Shown: positions 34,696-44,214, counted from the first letter of the stretch. The stretch: DNA of 64,000 nucleotides from Lentilactobacillus otakiensis DSM 19908 = JCM 15040 (GCF_001434145.1 NZ_AZED01000003.1:141058-205057); one strand, 5' to 3'. Program-made: numbers and translations. The notes: generated from the letters alone by a model not told the origin.

Positions 34696-36876
34696 ATGAA
34701 ACCGGTATCATACTACGACATTAAATATTTGCCAAATTCGACTTTGAAAGAAAAGTTTGAACGTAACATCAACTGGATGCTCTCGTTGACTCCAGATCAG
34801 TTACTTTACAACTACCGCAAAAACGCGGGCATGGACACTAAGGGGGCTACCCCATTAACTATCTGGGAATCACCTGATTGGTTCTTCAGAGGTCACTTCA
34901 CTGGTCATTATCTTTCAGGCGCTTCACGAAGCTTTGTGGAACTTAACAACATGGAAGACACTGATGAAGCAAATCAATTGAAGCAACGCATTGATAAAAT
35001 TGTTGAAGGCTTAAAAGAAGTTCAAGAAAAGTTCGATACATTTGAAGAATTCCCTGGATATTTATGTGCTGAACCTTCAAAGCGTTTCGATGACGTTGAG
35101 AAGCTCAGATTCAACGGTAACCATTATGTACCATATTATGCTGTTCAGAAGTTAATGGATGGTTTGATGGACGCCTACGAATTCACTGGTAACAAGACCG
35201 CGATGGAATTGACTGAGAACATGACTCATTACTTCGAGAAGCGGATGGCACGTCTAACCCAAGACCAAATCGATGCAATGATCGATACTCGCTGGTACCA
35301 AGGTAAAGGCCACTATGTATACCATCAAGAATTTGGTGCAATGCACAGAACCTTACTCCGACTTTACGAATTAAACGGTAAGAAAGAACAAGATGTGTTA
35401 GACCTAGCCGAAAAATTTGATCGTAAATGGTTCCGCGACATGCTCATTAAAGATGACGATGAATTAGGATACTACTCATGTCACTCAAACACTGAGTTAG
35501 TTTGTGCCGAAGGAATGCTTGAATATTATCACGTAACTGGTGATGAAAAGTACAAGCAAGGTGTTGTGAACTTCATGAACTGGATGCATAACGGTCACGA
35601 ATTACCAACTAAAGGTATTTCCGGACGTTCAGCATATCCAGCACCTGCTGATTATGGTTCAGAACTTTACGATTACCCAGAAATGTTCTTCAAGCACTTA
35701 TCCAAGTTAAACGGTGAAAGCTGTTGTTCACATGATTTGAACTTCTTGAGTTCAGAATTGTTCGCTGACACTAAGGATGCTACTTTGATGGACGACTACG
35801 AGATGCGGTTCATTAACGCCATCATGGCTCAGCAAAACAATGACAGCGCTATCGCAGAATATCTCTACAACTTGAGTGTTGCACCTAACTCAACTAAAGA
35901 GTTTGACCGCGGCGGCTTCTGGTGCTGTGTAGGTAGTGGTACTGAACGTCACTCAACCTTAGTCGACGGAATCTACTATGAAGATGGCAACGACGTCTAT
36001 GTTGCACAATACTTCGATTCAATTCTGAACCTTAAGGACAAGGGCTTAACCATTACCCAGGATTCACATTATCCAGATCAACATTTTGCTCACGTTACCG
36101 TTGAATCTGATAAAGACCAAGAATTCACTGTTTACGTTCGAGTTCCTAAGTGGAGCGCAGAAACAACCATTACTGTTGACGGCAAAGAAATCAATGCAGA
36201 ACCAAAGAATGGTTTCGTTGCAATTACCCGGACTTGGGGCAAGAAATCAGAAATTAGAGTTAACCTTGATTTCCAACTTCGTTACCAAACCCTTGCCGAC
36301 CGTTTCAACCGTGTGGCAATCTACTACGGCCCAATCTTATTAGCTGCTCAAACTAAAGATTTGCCTGCATCAACTAAGCCTGCTGCTGAATACCTTGAAG
36401 ACCTTGTCAAAGTTGAAGGTAAGAATAACTTCCGTCTTGCCGGAACAGACATCATCTTTAAAACATTGCCAGAAATCCCAGCCGACACACCTTACAACGT
36501 TTATGTAAAAGTTCCGGATGAAGATGTTGCGACAACTATTGATACTCAAAATGATAGCGACAAGCCTGCAAATGAACAACATTCATGGACATTGGCAGTT
36601 GATCCAGACAAGAAGAACTACTTGAAGATTACCTATGATTATCTTGATGGTGATATTTACAGTTTCCAAATTCAAGATGATAACAAAGTTCTCTTCACTC
36701 AAACAATGAAGAATGATGAGTGGCCAGAAGATTCTTACTACATTTACCCATTACCAATTGATGCAACTAAAGGTAAGAACAAGATCAACATTAAGATTAC
36801 GCCACTTGATTACGAGAGCCTGAACTTCGATATTGCTAACATCAACAAGATCGAAACCATGGTTTCAAACAAGTAA
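34696..36876 (+). CDS. GH127/GH146-like beta-L-arabinofuranosidase
   Basis: A 726-residue cytosolic protein of the DUF1680 (GH127/GH146) superfamily. An N-terminal (alpha/alpha)6 barrel (about residues 15-440) carries HQEFGAMHRTLLRLYELNG, SCCSHDLN and GGFWCCVGSGTERH; the Cys410-Cys411 pair in the last motif is the place of the nucleophile and zinc ligand. Beta-sandwich domains follow. It is clearly a different subfamily from the GH127 at 31348, closer to the Bacteroides-type sequences with CCxGSGxExH. It probably removes another beta-arabinofuranosyl linkage. It is first in an operon with the DUF5695-like gene (29 bp gap) and a symporter. Confidence 0.82.
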   Translation: MKPVSYYDIKYLPNSTLKEKFERNINWMLSLTPDQLLYNYRKNAGMDTKGATPLTIWESPDWFFRGHFTGHYLSGASRSFVELNNMEDTDEANQLKQRIDKIVEGLKEVQEKFDTFEEFPGYLCAEPSKRFDDVEKLRFNGNHYVPYYAVQKLMDGLMDAYEFTGNKTAMELTENMTHYFEKRMARLTQDQIDAMIDTRWYQGKGHYVYHQEFGAMHRTLLRLYELNGKKEQDVLDLAEKFDRKWFRDMLIKDDDELGYYSCHSNTELVCAEGMLEYYHVTGDEKYKQGVVNFMNWMHNGHELPTKGISGRSAYPAPADYGSELYDYPEMFFKHLSKLNGESCCSHDLNFLSSELFADTKDATLMDDYEMRFINAIMAQQNNDSAIAEYLYNLSVAPNSTKEFDRGGFWCCVGSGTERHSTLVDGIYYEDGNDVYVAQYFDSILNLKDKGLTITQDSHYPDQHFAHVTVESDKDQEFTVYVRVPKWSAETTITVDGKEINAEPKNGFVAITRTWGKKSEIRVNLDFQLRYQTLADRFNRVAIYYGPILLAAQTKDLPASTKPAAEYLEDLVKVEGKNNFRLAGTDIIFKTLPEIPADTPYNVYVKVPDEDVATTIDTQNDSDKPANEQHSWTLAVDPDKKNYLKITYDYLDGDIYSFQIQDDNKVLFTQTMKNDEWPEDSYYIYPLPIDATKGKNKINIKITPLDYESLNFDIANINKIETMVSNK

Positions 36877-36905
36877 CAATTATTAACGCCAGGAGGGTTT
36901 TACAC

Positions 36906-39272
36906 ATGAAGTCAGAGTTTCTGACAGTTACACAAAATAAACGAGGTGCAATTACCAAACTCCAGTTAAATTCGGACAAATCCAATATGAACTGGGTGAT
37001 TGATCCGGAATATCTCGAGTCACTTGGATACGATGATTTGGATAAACTCTTTGGTGAATTCAATATTACTGTTAACGGCCAAAAACACCGCAGTATTGAT
37101 CAAATCCCCCGAGTGAGTGGAGACGATACTCATAGCACGATTGAATTTAAAGTGGGAGACCTTTCACTGGTTCAAGAATTTAAGTTGATTGGTAATTCAT
37201 TTAAATGGGACTTCACCGTTAAGAATAACGGCCAAGAAGATGTGACAGTTAATAATCTTGGCGTGTGGGTCAGCTTGGCATATGTCATGTTTAGAGACAA
37301 GAACGTTAAGCGGAACGCCAACCAATCCGTTGCGGTCTTCCCACAGATTTCAAAGAATTATACCAAACTTGCTGCAGTTCGGCGGGATAATACCAGTCCC
37401 AACATGGGATTGTATCAAACAAAGGGTGAAGTTCTTTCGGTAGGGACTTTCAATGACTACACCAACCGATTCTTTGAGAATGTTTCACCATCATTGGATG
37501 GGATGCTTTTCCACGAGATTGTGTTGGCAGGCGGCTACGACGATGATCGCAGACCACATAATGATTGGATTTACCCTCAAAACTCACTGGTGATCAAACC
37601 AGGTGAGAGTCGAGACTGGGAATTCTATTTGAAGCCATATACGACTCAAAAGGATTTTTACGATATTGCAACCAACTATTACAATCATCCGCGATTTGCT
37701 TTTGAACCGATGATTTCTCAAGGAGCCTATCAAGTCTTCAACATTAAGCTTGCGAAGGGTCAAAATTTAAAACGAATCTCAGTTCGTCATAAGTCTGGGA
37801 CCCACATTATTGATCAGGATATGACCGACCAGCTTGAAAATGGCCGTTTAGTATATGAGCCTCAAGGCCTGGGTGAACATCAAGTGGTCTTAGAATTTGA
37901 TGACGGTACCGTTGATATGGGCGTGTTCAATGTTATGAACTCGATCAACGAACTGCTTCAAAATCGCGCTGATTATGTTTCTGAACATTCGTATGCCGGT
38001 GCTGATGGTAAGGTGCCATACAGCTTCGGGCCCGTTTCAAATCAAGGTGAGTCTATCGGCAAGATGACCTTCATCCTTCAAGAGTGTTTGCTGGACGATA
38101 AGGTTGAGAATGCTGACAAGCAAATTGCCCAGGTTGAAGAAAGTGCCGTGAAGTACGTTCGACCAAAGTGGTTTGAAAATGGTGATTTCAAGAAACCGGC
38201 GAAGTTATACGGTGACTTCTATCGTTTAATGGATCTCGAATACATCGCCCATATGTTCTACTTGTTATCAAAATGTCCGGCATCCGCGTTGAAATTGAAC
38301 CAGCCAAATGACTATCTTTCCTGGGCTGCACAAGTCTTTGACGTTCGGGTGAACCCGGATTTGAATGATAACGAGCGTGGTAAGACAGAGGCGCAGATGT
38401 TAGGAACATACGGCCTGTACATTGAAGACTTGCTGGCAGACTTGAAGAAGAGTGGTCTGGACAAAGAATATTCCGAAATCTCCAAGTCATGGAAAAATGT
38501 GACTGATCGACTGGCTGCCAATAGTGATTCACTGGAAGCAGCGATGACTGAACATTTCTTTGACAATGCAGGATTTGGTCCAGCAGCCGGAGCGTTGGCA
38601 CTGACTGGCAATACCCATGCGGCGATGACGTATGGTGAGCTCTTAAAAGCCAATATCGGCTTCAGTAACGATTTCAGGTCTCAAAGCCCTGATCGTTGGT
38701 GGGAAGCTCTCTCGTACATGATTCATGCCTTGTGGGGTGGCTTAACTGCCGCATCTGCTCAAATTGCCGGTGAGAAGCTTCAAGATCCTGAATTAGTTGA
38801 AGCAGCTTATCGTGCTACCGGGGCAGTTCTGTATATGTACGATTCAAATGCCACCGCAACTGATCGGATGCTCGAACCGGGTGACGCTGCATCAACCTAC
38901 AGTATCGCCGGGCCTAATTTGAACCGTCCCGACTTATCTCGGAACCGGTTTGGCCAATCGATTTTTGCTTCCGATGGCGGAATTTTTGCCCGCCTGTTCC
39001 CTGATGGATATACGGGTGAGGATGACTGGGATATGGGCGAAGAACTCGTAGCTTTCCTGAATGGTTTTGGTCAAAAGACCTATATCTATAAGGATCCGGA
39101 CAAGGGACTCACAGCGGTTAATGGACGGGTAAAGAAACTTGTTGATAATCATTACGAGATTCAGAGTTTCGCGCCATATATCAGTGAGTACATTTATTTA
39201 GATGACAATCAAGTTTTTGAAAGTCATAAAGATAAAGCATTGTTCAATCTTGCAACCAGGAAGTTTGAATAA
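36906..39272 (+). CDS. second DUF5695-like protein, putative glycosidase
   Basis: A 788-residue cytosolic protein built like the one at 25118: an N-terminal beta-sandwich region (about 1-260; FKWDFTVKNNGQEDVTVNNLGVWVSL, PGESRDWEFYLKPY), a helical region (about 380-700; LYGDFYRLMDLEYIAHMFYLLSK, DRWWEALSYMIHALWGGLTAA) and a beta-rich end (FGQSIFASDGGIFARLFPDG, YIYKDPDKGLTAVNGRV). It resembles DUF5695 and probably has an (alpha/alpha)6 catalytic core. No catalytic residues are known. AGGAGGG precedes the ATG. Its place between a beta-L-arabinofuranosidase and a symporter argues for action on the same imported glycan. Confidence 0.6.
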   Translation: MKSEFLTVTQNKRGAITKLQLNSDKSNMNWVIDPEYLESLGYDDLDKLFGEFNITVNGQKHRSIDQIPRVSGDDTHSTIEFKVGDLSLVQEFKLIGNSFKWDFTVKNNGQEDVTVNNLGVWVSLAYVMFRDKNVKRNANQSVAVFPQISKNYTKLAAVRRDNTSPNMGLYQTKGEVLSVGTFNDYTNRFFENVSPSLDGMLFHEIVLAGGYDDDRRPHNDWIYPQNSLVIKPGESRDWEFYLKPYTTQKDFYDIATNYYNHPRFAFEPMISQGAYQVFNIKLAKGQNLKRISVRHKSGTHIIDQDMTDQLENGRLVYEPQGLGEHQVVLEFDDGTVDMGVFNVMNSINELLQNRADYVSEHSYAGADGKVPYSFGPVSNQGESIGKMTFILQECLLDDKVENADKQIAQVEESAVKYVRPKWFENGDFKKPAKLYGDFYRLMDLEYIAHMFYLLSKCPASALKLNQPNDYLSWAAQVFDVRVNPDLNDNERGKTEAQMLGTYGLYIEDLLADLKKSGLDKEYSEISKSWKNVTDRLAANSDSLEAAMTEHFFDNAGFGPAAGALALTGNTHAAMTYGELLKANIGFSNDFRSQSPDRWWEALSYMIHALWGGLTAASAQIAGEKLQDPELVEAAYRATGAVLYMYDSNATATDRMLEPGDAASTYSIAGPNLNRPDLSRNRFGQSIFASDGGIFARLFPDGYTGEDDWDMGEELVAFLNGFGQKTYIYKDPDKGLTAVNGRVKKLVDNHYEIQSFAPYISEYIYLDDNQVFESHKDKALFNLATRKFE

Positions 39273-39287
39273 CGACTGTTTACATTT

Positions 39288-39339
39288 AAGGAGGTGACGG
39301 ATGCGGCTTCGCAACGTGTTCTGCAATTATTTTAAATAA
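39288..39339 (+). CDS. 12-residue mini-ORF with a perfect Shine-Dalgarno sequence
   Basis: AAGGAGGTGA (39288-39297), complementary over ten bases to the 16S rRNA tail, precedes ATG at 39301. The ORF encodes MRLRNVFCNYFK and stops at 39339, 21 bp before the symporter start. It is the strongest ribosome site in the window and reads as a leader peptide or translation-coupling element rather than a functional protein. Whether the peptide is made is unknown. Confidence 0.45.
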
Positions 39340-39360
39340 ATTTGATAGGAGATTATGATC

Positions 39361-40755
39361 ATGGATAAAAATGCTGCAAGTACAGCAGGGACCAGCAAAG
39401 ACAGTGCAAACGTTAAACTGTCAGTTTGGGAGAAAACAGCTTACTCCTTTACTGATATGGCTGGTAACTTGCTTTATGTTACAATTTCAAGTTATATTCT
39501 TTATTTCTATACTGATGTTTTCGGTATTTCAGTTGGTGGTGCAGGTTTAATTCTGTTAGTTGCTCGTTTCTTTGATGCTGTTAGTGCACCTGTTTGGGGA
39601 TCAATTGTTGATCATACCCACACTAAATGGGGTCAAAGTCGACCATACTTCTTATGGTTGGCCATTCCATTTGCCGTTGCCACATTCTTAGCATTTACCG
39701 CACCAAACCTGCATGGTACTGCTAAGCTATGGTATGCCGGATTTACTTACATCTTAGCCGCTGGGGTTGTTTATACTGGTATTCAAACTCCGATTACTGC
39801 TATTCTTCCCAGCTTAACCACTAACGGTCAGGAACGTATCAATGCCAACACATTCCGTATGTGTGGTGGTTCCATTGGTTCATTTATCACTAGTACCTTC
39901 GCCTTACCATTAGTTGCATTCTTTGGTAAAGGTGACGATAAGGTTGGTTTTATGTGGACAATGTTCTTCTTCGGTTTGCTTGCCGTTGTCTTACTTTTCC
40001 TGTCATTCAAAGGCATGAAAGAACGGACTATTGCTGTTCAAAAGCCAATTCCATTCAAGGATTCATTGAAAGCTACTGTTGGTAACAACCCATGGTACAT
40101 CCTGGTTGTTTCATTCGTAATTTACTGGGTTGCACAGTCTACTCGTAACGGAATTTCAGTTTACTATGCTAAATACAACTTGGGTAACGAACAGTTAACT
40201 TCAGTATTTAACGGGCTTCAAGTTCTTGGCATTATCGCTACAATTTGTATCCCATTTGTCGTTAAAGTTACCAACAAGACAATGACAATGATCATTGGTT
40301 TGGCAATTGGTGCTGCTGGTCAAATCATGATGGGTATGGTTGGTAACAACTTTACTCTGGTTATCATTGCTTGGATTATCGGTATCTTCGGTGCTTCAAC
40401 TGCCGTTGCTATGCCATTTGGTATGTTAGCTGATACTGTTGACTATGGTGAATGGAAGACCGGTATCCGTGCTCCTGGTTTCTTAACTGCCGTTGGTTCT
40501 GCCTTCTGTATCCAATTAGGTTCAGGATTCGGTTCATTCATTCCCTCAAAGATCATGGCTGCCGCCGGATTCGTTGCTAACAAGACACAAACTGCACACG
40601 CACTTAGCGCAATTCACTTTACATTTATTTACTTCCCAGTTATCGTGTACGCTATCGTTGCTGCAATCATGTGCTTATACTTCAAGTACGAAAAGATGGA
40701 ACCACAAATTAAAGCTGATTTAGCTGCTCGTCACGATGCTGATGCAAACAACTAA
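39361..40755 (+). CDS. GPH-family glycoside:cation symporter
   Basis: A 464-residue, 12-helix symporter. GPH signatures are YSFTDMAGNLLYVTISSYILYFYTDVFGI, RFFDAVSAPVWGSIVDHTHTKWGQSRPYFLWLAIPF and the C-terminal DTVDYGEWKTGIRAPGFLTAVGSAFCIQLGSG. It is a close paralogue of the symporter at 42522. It is last in the GH146-like/DUF5695-like operon and presumably imports their substrate. The ATG at 39361 is used since AGGAGA lies eight bases upstream; an ATG at 39355 is too close. A repeat-borne terminator follows at 40909. Confidence 0.85.
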   Translation: MDKNAASTAGTSKDSANVKLSVWEKTAYSFTDMAGNLLYVTISSYILYFYTDVFGISVGGAGLILLVARFFDAVSAPVWGSIVDHTHTKWGQSRPYFLWLAIPFAVATFLAFTAPNLHGTAKLWYAGFTYILAAGVVYTGIQTPITAILPSLTTNGQERINANTFRMCGGSIGSFITSTFALPLVAFFGKGDDKVGFMWTMFFFGLLAVVLLFLSFKGMKERTIAVQKPIPFKDSLKATVGNNPWYILVVSFVIYWVAQSTRNGISVYYAKYNLGNEQLTSVFNGLQVLGIIATICIPFVVKVTNKTMTMIIGLAIGAAGQIMMGMVGNNFTLVIIAWIIGIFGASTAVAMPFGMLADTVDYGEWKTGIRAPGFLTAVGSAFCIQLGSGFGSFIPSKIMAAAGFVANKTQTAHALSAIHFTFIYFPVIVYAIVAAIMCLYFKYEKMEPQIKADLAARHDADANN

Positions 40756-40840
40756 TTCGAATTGATGATGACACCGTAACTTTTGGACACAGATAAGGTG
40801 GTGATGCATTCATTCAGAAAATTTTGATACTTGATAAAGC

Positions 40841-40961
40841 GAACATTATTTCTGACATAATGTTTTCACGAACCCCATTCGTGATATGAGTTACCCATCA
40901 ATAAAAATAGAAGCTCAAACTGTTGAATAAACGGTTTGGGCTTCTTTTGTATATATATAGA
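40841..40961 (+). repeat. direct repeat copy A (about 120 bp), ends in a terminator
   Basis: Copy A shares with copy B (47884-48010) the motifs TTATTTCTGACAT, ATGTTTTCAC and CCCCATTC, a GTTAC element, and about 42 identical bases that form a terminator (AGAAGCTCAAAC paired with GGTTTGGGCTTCT, then T-rich), followed by an ATATATAT tract. An extra hairpin ACATTAT/ATAATGT lies at the front. It follows the symporter gene. Confidence 0.75.
40909..40950 (+). terminator. terminator inside repeat A
   Basis: AGAAGC-TC-AAAC-GTT stem closing on AAC-GTTT-GGGCTTCT, followed by TTTTGT. Confidence 0.8.
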
Positions 40962-41222
40962 TTTTACAGAATGAATAATGCATTTTGAAAATATATAGGG
41001 GCCAAATTTGTGCGTATTTTCATAAAACATGTATTTTGTTACTTTTTGACACTAATTATACAATCATTAGTTACTTTTGAACACCAAATGTACTTTTGTG
41101 ACGTTGAAATCGCTTTCTTTGTCCCTTATCATAAAGATTGTGCACAGTATCATTTGATTAACCGGTTTTTGAATGTTACTAGAAGTTACTCAAGATTGTT
41201 TATTTAGAAAGGATGAAAGATC
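40962..41222 (+). promoter_or_regulatory. upstream region of the GH27 gene with a cre-like site
   Basis: No convincing gene lies here. TTGAAATCGCTTTCTT at 41104-41119 matches 14 of 16 cre positions. AGAAAGG at 41206-41212 is the ribosome site of the GH27 gene, at the same ten-base distance from the start as in the GH146-like gene. Confidence 0.45.
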
Positions 41223-42494
41223 ACGCAAAAATTTAGAGAGTTTGCTAAAGTCCCACCCAAAGGCTGGAATAGCTGGGATGGTTATGGTGCTTCAGTACGT
41301 GAAGACGAAATTAAGCGCAATGCCGATTACATGAGTAAGAACTTAAAACAGTACGGTTGGCAATACATTACCGTTGATATTCAATGGTATGAACCAAGTG
41401 CCAACTCATCCAAATACCATGATTTTGCCCCATTGGTAATGGACGAATATTCACGGCTCCTGCCAGATCCAAAACGTTTTCCTTCGGCCGCAAATGGTAA
41501 CGGTTTCAAACCGTTAGCTGATTACATTCATGGATTGGGATTAAAGTTTGGAATTCACATTATGCGTGGAATTCCGCGTCAAGCTGTTCATACTAGTGCA
41601 CCACTTAAAGGCGCTGACAAGACTGCCAAAGACATTGCTCTAAACAATATCTGTCCTTGGAACTCAGATATGTACGGTGTTAACGTTGACATGCCAGAAG
41701 GCCAAGGCTACTATGATTCAATCATGGCGCTTTACGCATCCTGGGGTGTTGATTTCATTAAATGTGATGATATCGCCAATTCTGTTATTTATAACGGCAC
41801 TCACAAGAAGGAAGTTGAAGCCTTACGTAAGGCCATTGATAAGACTGGCCGTGACATGGTTCTTTCACTTTCACCAGGTCCTGCACCAGTGGATAACGGT
41901 GCTTTCTTCCAACGAACTGCCAACATGTGGCGGATTACCGATGATTTCTGGGATGAATGGTCACTGTTACTGAACATGTTTGACCGTGCTGAAAAATGGT
42001 CATCAATGTCCCGCCCAGGTAACTGGCCAGATTGTGATATGTTGCCTCTTGGTCACATTGGAATCCGTTCGGTTGATGGCCCTGGTGGTAACCGCCAGAC
42101 TCGCTTTACCAAGCCAGAACAAAAGACCATGATGACACTTTGGAGCTTGATGCAGTCACCATTAATCATGGGTGGTGAACTTCCTGACAATGATGAGTGG
42201 ACGAACAGTTTGATGACCAACCAAGAATTATTGAACATGGATGATCATATTATTGAAAAGTACCAGACTCATCGTGATGACCAATTGATTACTTGGTACG
42301 CAGCAAGTTCTGATAATAAATATTATGCAATTTTCAATATTTCAGACGGAGACCTCAAGCTATCAGGAGCTAAAATTGCCAACTTGGGAATTCCATTAAG
42401 CGGTCATGATGTTTGGGAAGATAAGGATGCTTCGTTATCCGATAATGATTCGATTGCGATTGCACCGCATGATGTTTACTTATTAAAAGTTTAA
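41223..42494 (+). CDS. GH27 glycosidase (alpha-galactosidase or beta-L-arabinopyranosidase), ACG at start position
   Basis: The full family N-terminus (FAKVPPKGWNSWDGYGAS) is encoded in frame from 41223, where the codon is ACG instead of ATG; TGA closes the frame at 41214, and no ATG, GTG or TTG occurs before 41331. From 41223 the product is 424 residues including the start. The GH27 barrel is otherwise complete: VDIQWYEP, nucleophile Asp182 in FIKCDD, acid/base Asp240 in WRITDDFWDEW, and a beta-domain after about residue 330. The VDIQWYEP...YSRLLPDPKRFPSAANG pattern is like GH27 members that include beta-L-arabinopyranosidases. An ATG start at 41331 would lose the first barrel strand. It lies 27 bp before a symporter gene. 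Confidence 0.75.
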   Translation, partial: TQKFREFAKVPPKGWNSWDGYGASVREDEIKRNADYMSKNLKQYGWQYITVDIQWYEPSANSSKYHDFAPLVMDEYSRLLPDPKRFPSAANGNGFKPLADYIHGLGLKFGIHIMRGIPRQAVHTSAPLKGADKTAKDIALNNICPWNSDMYGVNVDMPEGQGYYDSIMALYASWGVDFIKCDDIANSVIYNGTHKKEVEALRKAIDKTGRDMVLSLSPGPAPVDNGAFFQRTANMWRITDDFWDEWSLLLNMFDRAEKWSSMSRPGNWPDCDMLPLGHIGIRSVDGPGGNRQTRFTKPEQKTMMTLWSLMQSPLIMGGELPDNDEWTNSLMTNQELLNMDDHIIEKYQTHRDDQLITWYAASSDNKYYAIFNISDGDLKLSGAKIANLGIPLSGHDVWEDKDASLSDNDSIAIAPHDVYLLKV

Positions 42495-42521
42495 TCAAAT
42501 ATTTGAAGAGGGATAGATATT

Positions 42522-43910
42522 ATGGATGAAAAAACAGCGATGGAAGTGAAATCAGAAAAGTTTCCAGCTGGATCTACGAAGGAAAAGGTTGGCTTCCTAG
42601 AAAGACTGAGTTATGCCAATCTGGACTTTGCCGGTCAGCTTGTTGCGACTGTTGTTAACAGTTATTTAATGTATTTCTTCACCGATGTTGCATTGATTTC
42701 GGCAGCTTCAACAGGAACAATTCTGTTGGTTGCACGTGTTGTTGATGCTGTTGGGGCACCAGTTTGGGGAACCTTTATTGATATGACTCACTCAAAATAT
42801 GGAAAAGCTCGACCATACTTCTTATGGTTGGCAATTCCTTATGCAGCGAGTGGTATCCTATTGTTCTGGGCACCAAGCTTAAGCCCATCGGCTAAAGCAT
42901 TGTATTGCGCCATTGTTTACATGATTTATGGTGTTATTTACCTTGGTATTAACGCACCGATCACCACGATCTTACCTTTGATTAGTTCAAAACCAGATCA
43001 ACGGGTTGTTTTAAACTCATGGCGAATGGTTGGTTCTAACCTTGGTGTGTTCGTTGTTAACTCATTAACCTTGCCATTGGTTGCATTCTTTGGTGGTGGT
43101 AATGATGTCAAAGGTTTCAGAATCTTTATTATCATTTTTGCCTGCTTGAACTTAGCAGGAACATTGTTCTCATTCGGACATGTTAGAGAACGGGTTGTTG
43201 TTCCAAATAGTCAACGAGTTACTTTGAGAAGAAGTATTCATGCCATGAACAAGAACTGGCCTTGGTTCATCATCGTTGCTGGTAACTTCTTATTCTGGGT
43301 TGCTCAACAAGGTCGTCAACAATCAATGGTTTATTACTTCACTTATTATTTCCACAGTAAGGATTTAGTAACGTTCTTTAATTCAATCGCGATTATTCAG
43401 GTTCTTGGTGTCCTTGCAATTCCATTCTTGAATAAAGTGATGTCAAAGAGTCACATTTGGGCAATGGGTCTGGCAATCGCTGTAATTGGTCAGTTTATTA
43501 TCATGTTCTCTGGCTTAAACGCAGTTGGTGCTACTACTGGATGGTTAATTGCTAACGTTGGTTCCGGTATTGCCGTATCAATGCCATTTGCAATGCTTGG
43601 TTCTGCAGTTGATTATGGTGAGTGGAAGAACGGTGTTAACGCTGCCGGGATTTTAACCACTATCGGATCAGCATTCTGTATGTCAATGGGTATGGGATTT
43701 GCCGGTGCTTTGAACGGTAAAATCATGGCTGCCTTTGGTTACGTTGCCAACCATGCACAAACATTGCATGCTTTAACTGGAATTAAACTTTCATTTAACT
43801 GGATTACCATTGTTATGTATGGTGTTGCAATCATTCCAGCACTTCTCTACTTCCGTTACGAAAAGATGGAAAAGAAGATTACTGCTGACTTGTCTAAGAC
43901 TCGTGCATAA
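42522..43910 (+). CDS. GPH-family glycoside:cation symporter
   Basis: A 462-residue, 12-helix symporter closely related to the one at 39361: LSYANLDFAGQLVATVVNSYLMYFFTDVALI, RVVDAVGAPVWGTFIDMTHSKYGKARPYFLWLAIPY and SAVDYGEWKNGVNAAGILTTIGSAFCMSMG align segment by segment. It is the second gene of the GH27 operon and presumably imports an alpha-galactoside or arabinopyranoside. AGAGGG precedes the ATG. The two paralogues flank repeat A and the GH27 gene, which points to local duplication. Confidence 0.85.
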   Translation: MDEKTAMEVKSEKFPAGSTKEKVGFLERLSYANLDFAGQLVATVVNSYLMYFFTDVALISAASTGTILLVARVVDAVGAPVWGTFIDMTHSKYGKARPYFLWLAIPYAASGILLFWAPSLSPSAKALYCAIVYMIYGVIYLGINAPITTILPLISSKPDQRVVLNSWRMVGSNLGVFVVNSLTLPLVAFFGGGNDVKGFRIFIIIFACLNLAGTLFSFGHVRERVVVPNSQRVTLRRSIHAMNKNWPWFIIVAGNFLFWVAQQGRQQSMVYYFTYYFHSKDLVTFFNSIAIIQVLGVLAIPFLNKVMSKSHIWAMGLAIAVIGQFIIMFSGLNAVGATTGWLIANVGSGIAVSMPFAMLGSAVDYGEWKNGVNAAGILTTIGSAFCMSMGMGFAGALNGKIMAAFGYVANHAQTLHALTGIKLSFNWITIVMYGVAIIPALLYFRYEKMEKKITADLSKTRA

Positions 43911-43956
43911 TCGCTTGGTTTACAAAATAGATTAAAATAAATCATCAAAGCTAAAC

Positions 43957-43997
43957 GAGGCTGGGACAAAAGTGCAAACTTTTGCCTCAGCCTTTTT
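43957..43997 (+). terminator. terminator after the GH27/symporter operon
   Basis: GAGGCTG...AAAAG pairs with CTTTTGCCTCAGCC, followed by six T. The remaining part of the 304-bp gap to 44215 holds only the minus-strand terminator. Confidence 0.8.
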
Positions 43998-44132
43998 TAG
44001 TGGCTTAATTATTACTTATTCAAAACGTGCTCAAATCGGCTGATCCCAAAATTTAAGGGAACAAAACGCCTTTTCCCACTCTCGTTTGTTGTTGCCATTG
44101 ATTTCAAGATATTTAAACAGGATTTGTATTCG

Positions 44133-44173
44133 ATTAAAAAACACCCTATCTAATTTGCATAGAAGAGGGTGTT
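44133..44173 (-). terminator. terminator after the AraC/small membrane protein unit
   Basis: AACACCCT (44140-44147) pairs with AGGGTGTT (44166-44173); on the minus strand it is followed by T-rich sequence. Confidence 0.75.
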
Positions 44174-44214
44174 GATCACTTAAACATATTAGCTAAAATC
44201 GCAAATTGAGGGGG

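Noticed and set aside
38188..38653. Minus-strand ORFs of 137 and 113 codons
   Set aside because: They overlap the DUF5695-like gene in antisense and lack ribosome sites and recognisable features.
41010..41207. 65-codon ORF upstream of GH27
   Set aside because: Its start is TTG/GTG-like without a ribosome site, it contains the cre-like site, and the translation shows no coherent features.
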